Made by a program: the position numbers and the translations under genes
Shown: positions 25,357 to 34,708 of the stretch, in pieces
Position numbering within the stretch: the first letter of the stretch is position 1
Layout of the letters: each line of letters begins with the position of its first letter
DNA from: an uncultured Lachnospiraceae bacterium
GTDB lineage: Bacteria; Bacillota; Clostridia; Lachnospirales; Lachnospiraceae
Direction: 5' to 3'
Length of the DNA stretch: 64,000 nucleotides
Assembly: GCA_910579865.1 (NCBI GenBank)
Contig: CAJTXA010000011.1
Span: 71,906-135,905, forward strand
Notes under the pieces: generated by a model
The model's input: the letters and a program-made list of their open reading frames with translations, nothing else
Told to the model about the DNA's origin: nothing
The model's database searches: none

Positions 25357-27717
25357 TTAAATCATTCCTTCTTTTACCAAAGCAGTATAATACAAAGTAA
25401 TTGGCAGAAAGCTTTGTGCAAACCCTTTTGTTGCAGCTCCATTTGTTAAAACGGCATCTTCTACCAGCCGTTTTGCTCCTCCGGTATTTGGTATCGCTTC
25501 TCGAATGGTTCGTTCAAATGTCAACTTTCCATAACGCAGATAATCAACATTTCCGCTTAGTTCATAACCAATTGTCAAAGCCTCTAAAAGCAAGGTATTT
25601 GTTCCCAGGCGATTCAAACTAGGAAGTTCTTTATAATAAAACAATCCACATGGCAACATTGCATGTTCTATCAAATCATCTACTGTATCCAACAAAAGCT
25701 GTTTTAATTCTTCAGAAGGAGCAATTCGATAATAACGCATCAAACTACCAATCGCCACAGAGATCATAAATCCAACCCGTATTACTGTATTATCTGTATA
25801 AGGAGCCAGCCATTCGCCATATTCTTTTTTCCATACAAAAAATTGTTGAACAATCCATTCGCACTTTTTTAACCATTTCAAATCGTGTGTTTCAATATAA
25901 AGAGCTACTAATGTACGAAGTGCCCATCCAGTTTCCCGTGCATTGCTCTCTCCTGCTGTCTGATACATTGGCATTTCTAATAAAGTCAATACATTTTCTC
26001 CAATTCCAATTGCTGTTTGATATCCTCTTTCATCTCCTGTAAAATGATAATAGTCGAAAAGACCCTCTACCCACTCATGCGAGCAAACCATAACCCCATC
26101 TTTTACATGTCGTCTGGTATGTTCCCATTGTCCCCCAATTTGCCATGTTTCTTTACTATAGTGGCATACATCTACATCCATCCAATGCTGCGCTGTTACT
26201 AATAAATAATCCATAAAACGCCGTTCCCCTGTTCTGGCATACTGCATTGCACAGGCATGTGGAAAATCATATTCATTATTTCCCCAGACTAACATTCCTT
26301 TTCCACGTCCTTGTGTTGTATAATTCATATCTGGTGTATCTCCCCAGCACATCATACCATAACTTCTACCATGTCCATCACATTTTCCAATTAAAGCAAT
26401 TTCTACATCGGGATTTTGTTTTTCTGGCTCTAAAAAAATATCCGGCATTACCTTTGCCTCTTGAAATACTTCTGGTCGAATATAAGGTCTATCCTTCATC
26501 TGATACATTAAACTTTGATGATCAATCTCGGTTAGGCTTTCCTTTGCAGAATGAAAATGTAGCAAAAATTTCTGTTCTCTTGACATTCCGCTTTCCATCT
26601 CTACAGACTGAACCCCTTCTGGAACAAGCCAAATAAAAATTCCAGCTTGATCTGCCCGAATTGCTTTTGGAAAATTTTGCTGTGCTTGATAAATTGTCGC
26701 ACTTATCCCACCATCTGGCTCTGTTCGATCTGCAAAAAACGTCCCATAAAATACTTCTGCATAGTGTTCATTTGCTTCTTGTATTAAAGAATTTGCATCT
26801 ATTACAAGTTCAACTGCTTCCCCATCTTTTCCAATTAAAAAATTAGTCTTATAATTCGAACGTCCAACACAAGTTCGCACGGTATCTGTTCCGATTTTGG
26901 CTTCAATCAAAGGAAGCTCTTTAATTCCTGTTGTTTGATAAATTCCATTTTCATAACTGCTTTTCTTTTGATCTCCACATCCTGTTGAATCTATAGGATC
27001 TATAGATTTCAATGAACTTTTATAAGAATGAAAAGCAGAAACTGGATTTTCTTTTAATGCTTCTTTTTCAGAAAGAACAGCAAATCCAAAAGAAGTAAGA
27101 GAAAGTAATTCTTCCGTTGTATTAATCAATCGAAACGCTACTTCAATATCTTGACTTTCTGCATAAAAATCTAAATTACATACAAATGTAATTCCATTTG
27201 TTACTCCTTTACAACTAATTCGAAGGTAAAGATCACCCACTTCTTTTATCGTCCATTTATCAAACCACATTTGATATTCATTCCCATTTCCATCTTTACA
27301 ATAGGGACCAACAAATTGTTTGGCTTGATAAGTTTTTTCCTTTGTTTTTAAAGAAGAAAATAAATGGTTTGTATGATTTGAAATTTCTACTGTAAAAAAT
27401 TGATTTTGAATGAAAAATCCCTCTTTAGTTTTTTTACAATCTAACATCACTTTCTCTGGCGTTTCTTTTGAATGAAAATCACAGGTTAAAATTTCTTTTT
27501 GATTTCCAGGTAAATCAGCAAGAAAGCGAAGCAGCATATATCGAATAGAACCATCTGCATATCGACTAGTTACTTTTTTTTGAATTGGAACTGCTTTTTT
27601 CTTTTGTAGGATCTGTACTTCATCCAAATTTTGAAGTTCTCCCTCTTTTACTGGAATAGCAATATAACTTTGTACACGTCTGTCATATCGATATAATTTA
27701 TCAAATATAATCTCCAT
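25357..27717 (-). CDS. PcRGLX/YetA-like protein (putative rhamnogalacturonan lyase type)
   Basis: 786 residues without a signal peptide. The N-terminus carries the pattern of a RIFT-barrel domain (PVKEGELQNLDEVQI ... RYADGSIRYMLLRF), the middle a beta-sandwich, and the C-terminal third an alpha/alpha toroid with Trp/His-rich stretches (WGDTPDMNYTTQGRGKGMLVWG, YHFTGDERGYQTA). This three-domain order is that of the exo-rhamnogalacturonan lyase-like/YetA family. Lack of a secretion signal implies that it acts on imported oligosaccharides. No sugar transporter or pectin gene is adjacent. AAGGAG precedes ATG 27717. The exact substrate is uncertain. Confidence 0.65.
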   Translation of the reverse strand: MEIIFDKLYRYDRRVQSYIAIPVKEGELQNLDEVQILQKKKAVPIQKKVTSRYADGSIRYMLLRFLADLPGNQKEILTCDFHSKETPEKVMLDCKKTKEGFFIQNQFFTVEISNHTNHLFSSLKTKEKTYQAKQFVGPYCKDGNGNEYQMWFDKWTIKEVGDLYLRISCKGVTNGITFVCNLDFYAESQDIEVAFRLINTTEELLSLTSFGFAVLSEKEALKENPVSAFHSYKSSLKSIDPIDSTGCGDQKKSSYENGIYQTTGIKELPLIEAKIGTDTVRTCVGRSNYKTNFLIGKDGEAVELVIDANSLIQEANEHYAEVFYGTFFADRTEPDGGISATIYQAQQNFPKAIRADQAGIFIWLVPEGVQSVEMESGMSREQKFLLHFHSAKESLTEIDHQSLMYQMKDRPYIRPEVFQEAKVMPDIFLEPEKQNPDVEIALIGKCDGHGRSYGMMCWGDTPDMNYTTQGRGKGMLVWGNNEYDFPHACAMQYARTGERRFMDYLLVTAQHWMDVDVCHYSKETWQIGGQWEHTRRHVKDGVMVCSHEWVEGLFDYYHFTGDERGYQTAIGIGENVLTLLEMPMYQTAGESNARETGWALRTLVALYIETHDLKWLKKCEWIVQQFFVWKKEYGEWLAPYTDNTVIRVGFMISVAIGSLMRYYRIAPSEELKQLLLDTVDDLIEHAMLPCGLFYYKELPSLNRLGTNTLLLEALTIGYELSGNVDYLRYGKLTFERTIREAIPNTGGAKRLVEDAVLTNGAATKGFAQSFLPITLYYTALVKEGMI

Positions 27718-27890
27718 TTCTTTTTCTCCTTAAATTCTTTTTCTTTTTTCTACTTTTATCATAAATCATTTTTTCTGTATTTTCCTTATATATATTAACA
27801 TTTCTACTATAAAATACTATTTTTTTGTCGATTGCGATTCTTTCTTTTTTCCAGTATAATAAAAGAAAAACCATTATAGGAGGTAATTTT

Positions 27891-28211
27891 ATGTTTGTTT
27901 ATAATCAAGATTCTGTACCAACTCCATGTGAACCAGGAGTTACAAGAAAAATTTTATCCTATTCAGAAGAATTAATGATGTGTGAAATTACGTTTGAAAA
28001 AGGAGCAAAAGGCAATTTCCATTCTCATCCACATCTGCAAATTACTTATATTGCAGAAGGTAGTTTTTCCTTTACAATAGGAGAAGAAACTAAAACTGTA
28101 AAAAAAGGAGACAGTGTTTTTATGCCAGCTAATGTTACACATGGTGTAACTTGCTTAGAAGCAGGTAAATTAGTGGATGTTTTTTCTCCAATGCGAAAAG
28201 ACTTTCTTTAA
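27891..28211 (+). CDS. Small cupin-domain protein
   Basis: 106 residues with one complete cupin barrel. Motif 1 is HSHPHLQITYIAEGSFSF (metal-binding histidines, E), motif 2 GDSVFMPANVTHGV. The N-terminus resembles the QdtA/'CPGVTRKIL' group of single-domain cupins common in gut Clostridia. TAGGAGG precedes ATG 27891, which rules out the longer open frame. The function is unknown; such cupins often isomerise sugars or bind small ligands. Confidence 0.85.
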   Translation: MFVYNQDSVPTPCEPGVTRKILSYSEELMMCEITFEKGAKGNFHSHPHLQITYIAEGSFSFTIGEETKTVKKGDSVFMPANVTHGVTCLEAGKLVDVFSPMRKDFL

Positions 28212-28249
28212 TATACATTGCAGATATATTGTAAGCTAAGGAGAAACTT

Positions 28250-28753
28250 ATGGCTGATGAACTAGCTCGAATTGGATTTTTGTCAGCAATTTTAAAGCTA
28301 AATTCAAGTGATATAAAAGAAACCCGTCTTTTAAATACCAATCTTCGAAAATTACATGAAAATGAAAAACAAGGAATTCTTGATGTTCTACTATGGGCTA
28401 AATTCCTTAATGCAGAACGAAAGGAAGAATTCGATATGTTAGCAGAAAAAAATTCTTACATTAATCATGCCTATCAGCAATTACAAATCATTAGTCAGGA
28501 TAAAGACAAACGATTGGAATATGAAGCTAGGCAAAAAGCCATTTGGGATCATAACCAACTTATGTTAGAAGCAGAACAACGAGGAATAGAACGAGGAATG
28601 GAACAAGGAATACATGCAATCATTCTAAATAGTTTAGAAGATAATCTATCAAAAGAAAAAATCTTAGATAAACTTCAACGATATTTTTCTTTAACAGAAG
28701 AAAAAGCCAAAAACTACTATGAACGATTTACTAGAAACGATGAAAACAACTAG
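28250..28753 (+). CDS. Rpn/PD-(D/E)XK transposase-like protein, internally deleted
   Basis: 167 residues. The N-terminal 48 (GFLSAILKLNSSDIKETRLLNTNLRKL, then KQGILDV) and C-terminal 115 (LLWAKFLNAERKEEFDMLAEKN, ISQDKDKRLEYEARQKA, GIERGMEQGIHA) are typical of Rpn-family proteins, which are about 270-320 residues. From my knowledge of the family, the middle 100 or so residues with the PD-(D/E)XK nuclease residues (expected EIQL-type motif) are missing at the junction ILDV/LLWAKF, in frame. AAGGAG precedes ATG 28250. It may be a non-catalytic remnant. It is transcribed after the cupin, 38 bases downstream. Confidence 0.78.
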   Translation: MADELARIGFLSAILKLNSSDIKETRLLNTNLRKLHENEKQGILDVLLWAKFLNAERKEEFDMLAEKNSYINHAYQQLQIISQDKDKRLEYEARQKAIWDHNQLMLEAEQRGIERGMEQGIHAIILNSLEDNLSKEKILDKLQRYFSLTEEKAKNYYERFTRNDENN

Positions 28754-28797
28754 GAAAATTATCAGTAAAAACAAAGGAATTTCGTGATATAAAGAAA

Positions 28798-28838
28798 TTG
28801 TCGCACTGTATATAATTGTTCTATTATCAGTGCGACAA
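28798..28838. terminator. Hairpin between two convergent genes
   Basis: The perfect 11-base arms TTGTCGCACTG and CAGTGCGACAA (28798-28808, 28828-28838) stand between the Rpn-like gene and the convergent DUF2871 gene. T-runs on both sides are weak. Confidence 0.65.
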
Positions 28839-28857
28839 CTCTTTAGAAAACTAATTT

Positions 28858-29271
28858 TTAATCTATACTTTTTTTAATTTTTCTCAAGATAAAAATAAGA
28901 CTAATTCCCATTAAACTATGTCCAATTCCTGCAATTCCAGAAATGGATGCGTCAATTCCTTTTTCTAAATTTATAATTTCTTGTACTTGTATTAAGCCAC
29001 GTATAAAAAACGCAAGTCCAGTAATATTTAACCCAATTTGATAAACAAGAATAAATTTTTTTATTGTTTTATCTGAGAAAGCAAATAGCTTTTCTACTAA
29101 CATAAGAATAAGAAAAAAGAACATGCCAAGTAAAAAGTAATGTGTATGTAAAATGGACAAATTCGTTTGACCTGTAAAATGATTCAATTTTGTAAATTCT
29201 CGATAAAACACACCAAATATCATAGCTATAATTGCATAAAAAAAAGCGAAATTTGCATACCATTTTTCCAT
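28858..29271 (-). CDS. DUF2871 membrane protein
   Basis: 137 residues with four membrane helices: near residues 5-25, 45-62, 75-95 and 112-130. The pattern MEKWYANFAFFYAIIAMIFGVFYREFTK (in outline) and LHTHYFLLGMFFFLI, with its HTH, followed by GIGHSLMGISLIF, matches the DUF2871 family. The histidines in the helices suggest a haem or metal site, but no function is known. AAAGGAG precedes ATG 29271. Confidence 0.8.
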   Translation of the reverse strand: MEKWYANFAFFYAIIAMIFGVFYREFTKLNHFTGQTNLSILHTHYFLLGMFFFLILMLVEKLFAFSDKTIKKFILVYQIGLNITGLAFFIRGLIQVQEIINLEKGIDASISGIAGIGHSLMGISLIFILRKIKKSID

Positions 29272-29282
29272 TATTTTCTCCT

Positions 29283-31655
29283 TTACTGTACAAATGCTGG
29301 TGTCCAATAGCTTTGATTATAGATATCAGTAAACCGATACATTACCCTAATTGCTCCTTCTCCTATCTCTACATTACTGATTGTCATTTCTTCTGTTACT
29401 GTCATCTTTTCTCCTAAATAATAACTGTCCTGATAGGTGCCATCATAAGAATAATAATCACAGAGAAATTCTAAGGTATCTCCAGATTGAAGTTCTGTTA
29501 CACTTTTTGCTATTGTTTCGGTTTCATTATTTTTATAATTATAGCAAGCTCCCGCTATATACCCATATGGTGTTTCACTATCAAATACAAGTAATAAATC
29601 AACCTTCTGTCCATTCAGCAAAGCTGGTACTCGTCCTGTAATTGTATAAGAAGTTTCTTCTTCCATTGTATTGATATAATAATAGGCAACTGGCTGTCCA
29701 TTAATTGCAATCCAAGTGTGATCGGTATCTCCAATTAATGCTCCATTCTCATCAAAAGAAAATACATTATCTAGCCCTAAATCGATATATCCTTCTCCAT
29801 CATCATAAAATACATTTAATTCTAAACTTTGTACAAGATCCCATTGTTCTTCTTTTAATGTCATATAATGGAAACCATCTGACCCAATTTGCCACTGTAA
29901 AGTGGAAGGATCAAAACGGTTCTCAGCTAAATAATTTGCTATACTTTCTGTATAAAGTTCTCTATCCGATAAAAAATTACTATTAGAAGCATCTAATCCT
30001 GAAATACTACTAAGATCACCTGATAAAAAACTTCCCAATAGTTCTAGAATGGCAGCAGAAGAATCTGCTCCTGTACTTTGTTCTCCAAATAAAGAAGGAA
30101 ATGGGGAAGCTGTTCCTCCTGCCGCTACCTGACCACTTACTTCTAAACTAGCAAATTCTTGAATACAACGGCTATATTCTTGATCCATTCCAATTTGTTG
30201 ATACGTACGTACTGCCTGATCGACAGAAGAAGTTTTCTGATAAGGAAAATAAATCGACAATCCATAGGCGTTGGTCATATTAGAAGAAGTTCGATTATAT
30301 TTTACTGTTCCAAGTACTGCTTCTGCTAAAGCTTTTCCTTCCTCTGTTCCCATATTGGAAGCTAGATGGACCAAATCCACTTGATCGATTTTCGAAGATT
30401 GTGCAAACTCTCGTGTATGATAACGTGCCTTTGAAACTGTCTGATACTCTTCCTGTTGTAATAAAGTACTGGTTTTTCGAGAGAATTCTGTTAATCGTTC
30501 TGGTAATGTCAATTCTAATTCTGCCAGATCAATAACTGAAAGAGTTGTCTTTTGTCCACGACATTTTTTTGCACAAGTATCTACAAAATCATCTGCTATC
30601 TGTTTTCCTAACTCAATCGTAGACAAGGAAGGATTCTTTCCCAAAGCAGTTAGCCAGTCAGTATAATACCATCCTACTCCTGGTTCCGTCTCTTCTGAAG
30701 CAATTAGATAGTCTCCATACTGTGTCAACATAAGTGCATTTTCCGCCGTTGCCATTAAGCAGGCATCAAAACCAATAAAATCAAATGTCATTCCTGCATT
30801 TTGCAATGCTTTACGAATCCCAGCCAAACTCATAGAGCCACTGCGAGGATATTTTTGATCATATCCATATCCACTAACAGAACCACCGCCATGATCCCAA
30901 AAAATAAGTTCATTTCGATTTGCTGGAAAATGCTCTTGACACCAATTTATAAATTCTGTCAAAGTATTCGGCTCGGTCATCGATACCTGTCCAGCATCTT
31001 TGACATGGCAGATTAATTCTCCATTTTTTACTTGATAAATCTGATTTGTTTGGTTACTTACTGTACGATTACGCCAACTAGTACAACCACCTGTATAAAC
31101 CAATAAATTAATATTTTTTCCTAAATCCGCTGCCATCATTTCTTGTAAATCCGAGGTAGCCATTCCATAATTAGATTCTAAATCTGTTCCACACATATAA
31201 ACCATAATGGTTATTTGATCATTTCCATTTCCTAAAATCTGTGTTCGTTTCTTTCGTGCTTCGGGAATCACAGAAGTATCCAATTTCCCTGTATTTTTTG
31301 CATTAAGCCAACCATTTGTAGAAGTATTAAGAGCATTTGGAAAAATGGTTTCTAAGCTTCCTTCTGCTGAATTGTCAGAATAAGTTGGATTATTTTCCGA
31401 TGTATTTGGAAATAGGCTAAGTCCCCCTTTTCCTAAAAGTGCCGCTAATAAAACTAAAATCAAAATAAATGGACTTTTTCTTCCACCTCCTCCAGAAAAA
31501 TCTCTTCGTCCAGCTTGTCCATCAGAATTTTTTTGATTGGAAGAATTATTGCTATTCCCTACCAGACCGTGATGTAGACCTTCCCCTCGCTTATGAACCC
31601 CTTGACTACTGCCTGTCACATTTTTTTCTCTTGATCTTGGTCTTTTCTGTTCCAT
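29283..31655 (-). CDS. Clostripain family cysteine peptidase (C11), membrane-anchored
   Basis: 790 residues from ATG 31655 (GAGGAAATAAG upstream; a longer open frame exists but lacks a ribosome site). A basic Gly/Ser/Asn-rich N-terminal tail precedes one membrane helix (about 62-81), so the rest is extracellular. The C11 domain holds ITIMVYMCGTDLESNYGMA, catalytic H255 in FWDHGGGSVSGYGYD and C299 in GFDACLMAT, and the downstream EETEPGVGWYYTDWL. The C-terminal 250 residues form an extra beta-rich region. Clostripain-type enzymes cut after Arg/Lys and can self-activate. The window shows no obvious partner gene. Confidence 0.93.
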   Translation of the reverse strand: MEQKRPRSREKNVTGSSQGVHKRGEGLHHGLVGNSNNSSNQKNSDGQAGRRDFSGGGGRKSPFILILVLLAALLGKGGLSLFPNTSENNPTYSDNSAEGSLETIFPNALNTSTNGWLNAKNTGKLDTSVIPEARKKRTQILGNGNDQITIMVYMCGTDLESNYGMATSDLQEMMAADLGKNINLLVYTGGCTSWRNRTVSNQTNQIYQVKNGELICHVKDAGQVSMTEPNTLTEFINWCQEHFPANRNELIFWDHGGGSVSGYGYDQKYPRSGSMSLAGIRKALQNAGMTFDFIGFDACLMATAENALMLTQYGDYLIASEETEPGVGWYYTDWLTALGKNPSLSTIELGKQIADDFVDTCAKKCRGQKTTLSVIDLAELELTLPERLTEFSRKTSTLLQQEEYQTVSKARYHTREFAQSSKIDQVDLVHLASNMGTEEGKALAEAVLGTVKYNRTSSNMTNAYGLSIYFPYQKTSSVDQAVRTYQQIGMDQEYSRCIQEFASLEVSGQVAAGGTASPFPSLFGEQSTGADSSAAILELLGSFLSGDLSSISGLDASNSNFLSDRELYTESIANYLAENRFDPSTLQWQIGSDGFHYMTLKEEQWDLVQSLELNVFYDDGEGYIDLGLDNVFSFDENGALIGDTDHTWIAINGQPVAYYYINTMEEETSYTITGRVPALLNGQKVDLLLVFDSETPYGYIAGACYNYKNNETETIAKSVTELQSGDTLEFLCDYYSYDGTYQDSYYLGEKMTVTEEMTISNVEIGEGAIRVMYRFTDIYNQSYWTPAFVQ

Positions 31656-31767
31656 TCTTATTTCCTCATTTCTTTCTATCATAATGCTTCTGCCTATTTT
31701 GGAAAATAATCTTAAGCAGATTTTTTGCGATATCAGTATAGCATATTTTTTCCAACAATGCGACAAA

Positions 31768-31826
31768 AAATGAAACAAATCGAAGAAAGAAAAATGTTTC
31801 TATCATCTTTCTTTTCTTCGATTTGT
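31768..31826 (-). terminator. Terminator of the polysaccharide operon
   Basis: The perfect 14-base arms ACAAATCGAAGAAA / TTTCTTCGATTTGT (31775-31788, 31813-31826) are followed on the minus strand by TTTCATTTTTTG. It stands 39 bases after the last gene of the operon. Confidence 0.85.
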
Positions 31827-31864
31827 CTTATATCCTTTCTTTTTGTGCACTTTTTAATTTTTAT

Positions 31865-32626
31865 TTATCTGTTTTTCTTACTTATTTCTTCCATTTTTAC
31901 TCGATAAGCTTCACATACTTCTCTTGCCTTACCTATCCTATGTATTTCTCCCTTTTCTAACCAAATTGCATGACTGCAAAGCCGTTTTACTTCTTCTAAT
32001 GAATGAGATACATATAAAAGAGTCGTTCCTCCAGAAAGCATCTCTTCCATACGCTGTTCACATTTTTTTCGAAATGCATAATCTCCAACAGAAAGGATTT
32101 CATCTACAATTAAAATATCAGGCCGAACCATAGTTGCAACGGCAAATCCAAGTCTTGCTTTCATACCAGAAGAATAATTCTTAATAGGAGAATCCAAAAA
32201 TTCTTGCAATTCTGCAAATGCTACAATTTCGTCAAAATGTTCCCGCATATATTTTTCTGTATGTCCTAATACACATCCATTTAGATAAATATTCTCTCTT
32301 GCTGTCAGATTTTGATCAAATCCAGCTCCAAGCTCAATTAAAGGAGCAATGCTTCCATATACTCGAATTGTTCCTTTATATGGTTTTAAGATTCCACTAA
32401 TGGCTTTTAATAATGTAGATTTTCCAGAACCATTCGCTCCTATTATTCCCCATGCCTCTCCCTGTTTTATTTGAAAACTAATATTTTTTACCGCTAAAAA
32501 TTCTTGAAATACCAATTCCTTTTTTATTAACCGAATCATATACTCCTTTAAATTATCCACTTTTTGATTCGCTAAATTAAATCGAATTGTTACATGATTT
32601 ACTTCAATTACTGTTCTCTGATTCAT
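31865..32626 (-). CDS. Polysaccharide ABC exporter, ATP-binding subunit (Wzt/TagH-like)
   Basis: 253 residues. Walker A is GANGSGKST (63-71), the signature motif is YSSGMKARLGFAVA, Walker B is ILIVDEILSVGD, and the H-loop is YVSHSLEEV. An N-terminal extension of about 40 residues before the core (TIRFNLANQKVDNLKEY) is typical of the TagH/Wzt/KpsT group. It lacks the C-terminal carbohydrate-binding domain of O9a-type Wzt. AAGGAAG precedes ATG 32626, so the longer frame that overlaps the permease is not needed. It powers export of the polymer together with the upstream permease. Confidence 0.92.
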   Translation of the reverse strand: MNQRTVIEVNHVTIRFNLANQKVDNLKEYMIRLIKKELVFQEFLAVKNISFQIKQGEAWGIIGANGSGKSTLLKAISGILKPYKGTIRVYGSIAPLIELGAGFDQNLTARENIYLNGCVLGHTEKYMREHFDEIVAFAELQEFLDSPIKNYSSGMKARLGFAVATMVRPDILIVDEILSVGDYAFRKKCEQRMEEMLSGGTTLLYVSHSLEEVKRLCSHAIWLEKGEIHRIGKAREVCEAYRVKMEEISKKNR

Positions 32627-32652
32627 TTCTATTTCTTCCTTTTGTTTTGCAC

Positions 32653-33441
32653 TTAAATATGTAAAATAAAGCGATCCTGATTTTTCAAAAACATTCCTGT
32701 TCCAAACACTAACATCACAATTGCTGCTATACAGCCTGCTATTACATATTCCCACTGTGGAAACGTTCCAATATAAAAAATATCTCGAAATTGTTTTGTA
32801 TAATAATACATAGGATTAAAATATAAAATTGCAAAACGGACTGTTTGCGGTAAAGACTCAATCGGATAAAAAATTGGTGTTAAATACATCCATGCCATCA
32901 TAACTGCATTATAAATATGCTGTACATCTTTAAAAAATACATTTGCCTGTGCTAAAAATAAACCAAGTCCTAAAGAAAATCCAAATATCTGTAACAAAAC
33001 AAACGGAAATAACAAATTATAAATGCTAAATTTAGCTCTAGTTATAAACATAATAAAAATTAAAGCAACTAAATTAAAAAGCAAATCGATTAAGGTACTA
33101 ACTACTTTAGAAAAAGTAAAAATATATTTGGGAACATAAGCCTTTTTTATTAGTGCACCATTTACATTAATGGAATGCATCGCCTGTGCAGTTGAGATTT
33201 TCATAAAATTAAACAATAACTGACCACAAAATAAATAGACTGGGAAATTGACAATATTTCGTTGAAACATTGCAGAAAATACAATAGTCATAACAATCAT
33301 AGATAAAAGGGGATCTAAAACACTCCAAAAATATCCTAAAATACTTCTTCGATACTTTAGTTTTAGATCTCTCATTACAAGATGTTTTAATAAATCTTTA
33401 TAATGAAAAAACTCTTTTAGTCGATTCCACCAAATCCTCAT
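32653..33441 (-). CDS. Polysaccharide ABC exporter, permease (Wzm/TagG-like)
   Basis: 262 residues with six membrane helices. The N-terminal cytoplasmic part RDLKLKYRRSILGYFWSVLDPL is the hallmark of the TagG/RfbA/Wzm family of ABC-2 permeases, and FNPMYYYTKQFRDIFY near the C-terminus agrees. AAAGGGAG precedes ATG 33441. It forms the exporter with the ATPase 26 bases downstream. An ABC-dependent route predicts synthesis of the whole chain in the cytoplasm, which agrees with the absence of a Wzy polymerase and a Wzx flippase in this operon. Confidence 0.92.
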   Translation of the reverse strand: MRIWWNRLKEFFHYKDLLKHLVMRDLKLKYRRSILGYFWSVLDPLLSMIVMTIVFSAMFQRNIVNFPVYLFCGQLLFNFMKISTAQAMHSINVNGALIKKAYVPKYIFTFSKVVSTLIDLLFNLVALIFIMFITRAKFSIYNLLFPFVLLQIFGFSLGLGLFLAQANVFFKDVQHIYNAVMMAWMYLTPIFYPIESLPQTVRFAILYFNPMYYYTKQFRDIFYIGTFPQWEYVIAGCIAAIVMLVFGTGMFLKNQDRFILHI

Positions 33442-33480
33442 ATCGGTCTCCCTTTCTAACTGATAATTCTAATCGAATAA

Positions 33481-34008
33481 CTATAGTTTAACTGTATAAA
33501 CTTCAGTTATCACAGACTCCCACTTCCCAGATTTTCTTAACATATGTTCTACAATATCTCTTACTGCCCCATATCCTCCCTTTATAGAGCTAACATAATC
33601 TGAACATGCAAGCACTTCTTTACAGCTATCGGCTGGGCATCCAATAAATCCCGCTAACTGCATTGCAGCTAAATCATTTAAGTCATCTCCAATATAGGCT
33701 AATTCTTCTTTTGCAATCTTATTTTTTTCCATAAATTGTAATAAAAACTGATATTTATCTTTTATTCCTTGATAAAGATAATCTGGTTTTAAATCTTCCA
33801 TTCGTCGTTTTGTAGTAATGGACTCTCTTCCTGTTAAAATCATTATTTTCATTTCACAAAAGTGTAAAATTTCAAAAATAATCCCATCCTTAACAGAAAA
33901 CTTTTTAATTTCTTTTTCCTCATCATTATAATAAATAGAACCATCTGTTAATGTTCCATCCACATCAACCACCCAAATTTTTATTTTATAATCATTTTTT
34001 TTTTTCAT
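33481..34008 (-). CDS. 3-deoxy-D-manno-octulosonate-8-phosphate phosphatase (KdsC-like)
   Basis: 175 residues, the size of tetrameric C0-type HAD phosphatases. Motif I is VVDVDGTLTDG with nucleophile D15 and acid D17, then KKFSVKDGIIFEIL, motif II TGRES, YQGIKDK and motif IV YIGDDLNDLAAM. The pattern KGGYGAVRDIVE near the end is the KdsC C-terminal signature that reaches into the neighbouring subunit. It removes phosphate from Kdo-8-phosphate. A related choice is the sialic/9-phosphate group, but the adjacent KdsA favours Kdo. The start 34008 is preceded by GGAG at a loose spacing. Confidence 0.83.
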   Translation of the reverse strand: MKKKNDYKIKIWVVDVDGTLTDGSIYYNDEEKEIKKFSVKDGIIFEILHFCEMKIMILTGRESITTKRRMEDLKPDYLYQGIKDKYQFLLQFMEKNKIAKEELAYIGDDLNDLAAMQLAGFIGCPADSCKEVLACSDYVSSIKGGYGAVRDIVEHMLRKSGKWESVITEVYTVKL

Positions 34009-34042
34009 ACATTCATTTCTCCAAAAATAGAAATCAAAAATT

Positions 34043-34708
34043 TTACGAAAATTCATGTTCTCGATAATATTGGTATAAAATTTTTGCCAATTCCCAATCC
34101 TTTTCTGTATCAATATCAACTGTCATATTATAAGCATCAAACCAATATGGATTTTCTCCAACCATATAGCCACATCGCTCAATACTTTTTCGAGTTAATA
34201 TTTCGTTAGCCCAACTAATTTGATAAATAGGAGGAATATACTGTGAATATTTATGCCAATATCCAAATCCAAACCCAATCGGATTATGATTTTGATCTAA
34301 AAAATAATTTTTTAATGGATAAATCACATTTAAAGAATCATGATCGTTTCGTACTTCTTCCCATATTTTAAACATACTTTCATAATCTTGAAATAGTGGG
34401 TCCATTCCAGAACAATATAAAATATCATCTTCTCCTGGAACATCTTTACAAACATTTCGAACAACATCGACTGTATTAGTTGCCAGTTTTGTATATTTTT
34501 CTTCTCTAAGAATATAATTTATATTCCATTTTTCTGCTACATATGCAAAATCAGTTACTTCACAGCTTAAATAAATATCTTTTCTATCCATTACTTTCAC
34601 TAATTTTTCTAATAAAATATCGGTTAAAGACATTTCTTTATAAAAAGGTCTATAGTTTTTATGTACAACCCTTGTAGAACCTGCTTTTCCTAATATCACT
34701 GCTTTCAT
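34043..34708 (-). CDS. CMP-sugar synthetase (acylneuraminate/Kdo cytidylyltransferase family)
   Basis: 221 residues. The N-terminal AVILGKAGSTRVVHKNYRPF is a degenerate form of the LIPARxGSKR nucleotide-binding loop of NeuA/KdsB enzymes. YCSGMDPLFQDYESM corresponds to the substrate loop, and YNMTVDIDTEKDWELAK is the typical C-terminal magnesium-binding DIDT motif of this family. It should activate a 2-keto-3-deoxy sugar acid with CTP. Given KdsA and KdsC beside it, the product is probably CMP-Kdo or a close relative. Its ATG overlaps the kdsA stop (ATGA). Confidence 0.78.
   Translation of the reverse strand: MKAVILGKAGSTRVVHKNYRPFYKEMSLTDILLEKLVKVMDRKDIYLSCEVTDFAYVAEKWNINYILREEKYTKLATNTVDVVRNVCKDVPGEDDILYCSGMDPLFQDYESMFKIWEEVRNDHDSLNVIYPLKNYFLDQNHNPIGFGFGYWHKYSQYIPPIYQISWANEILTRKSIERCGYMVGENPYWFDAYNMTVDIDTEKDWELAKILYQYYREHEFS

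Noticed and set aside
29232..29641. Plus-strand open frames opposite the clostripain and DUF2871 genes
   Set aside because: They are shadows with Phe/Leu/His-rich random composition and no ribosome site; the opposite-strand genes are clearly real.
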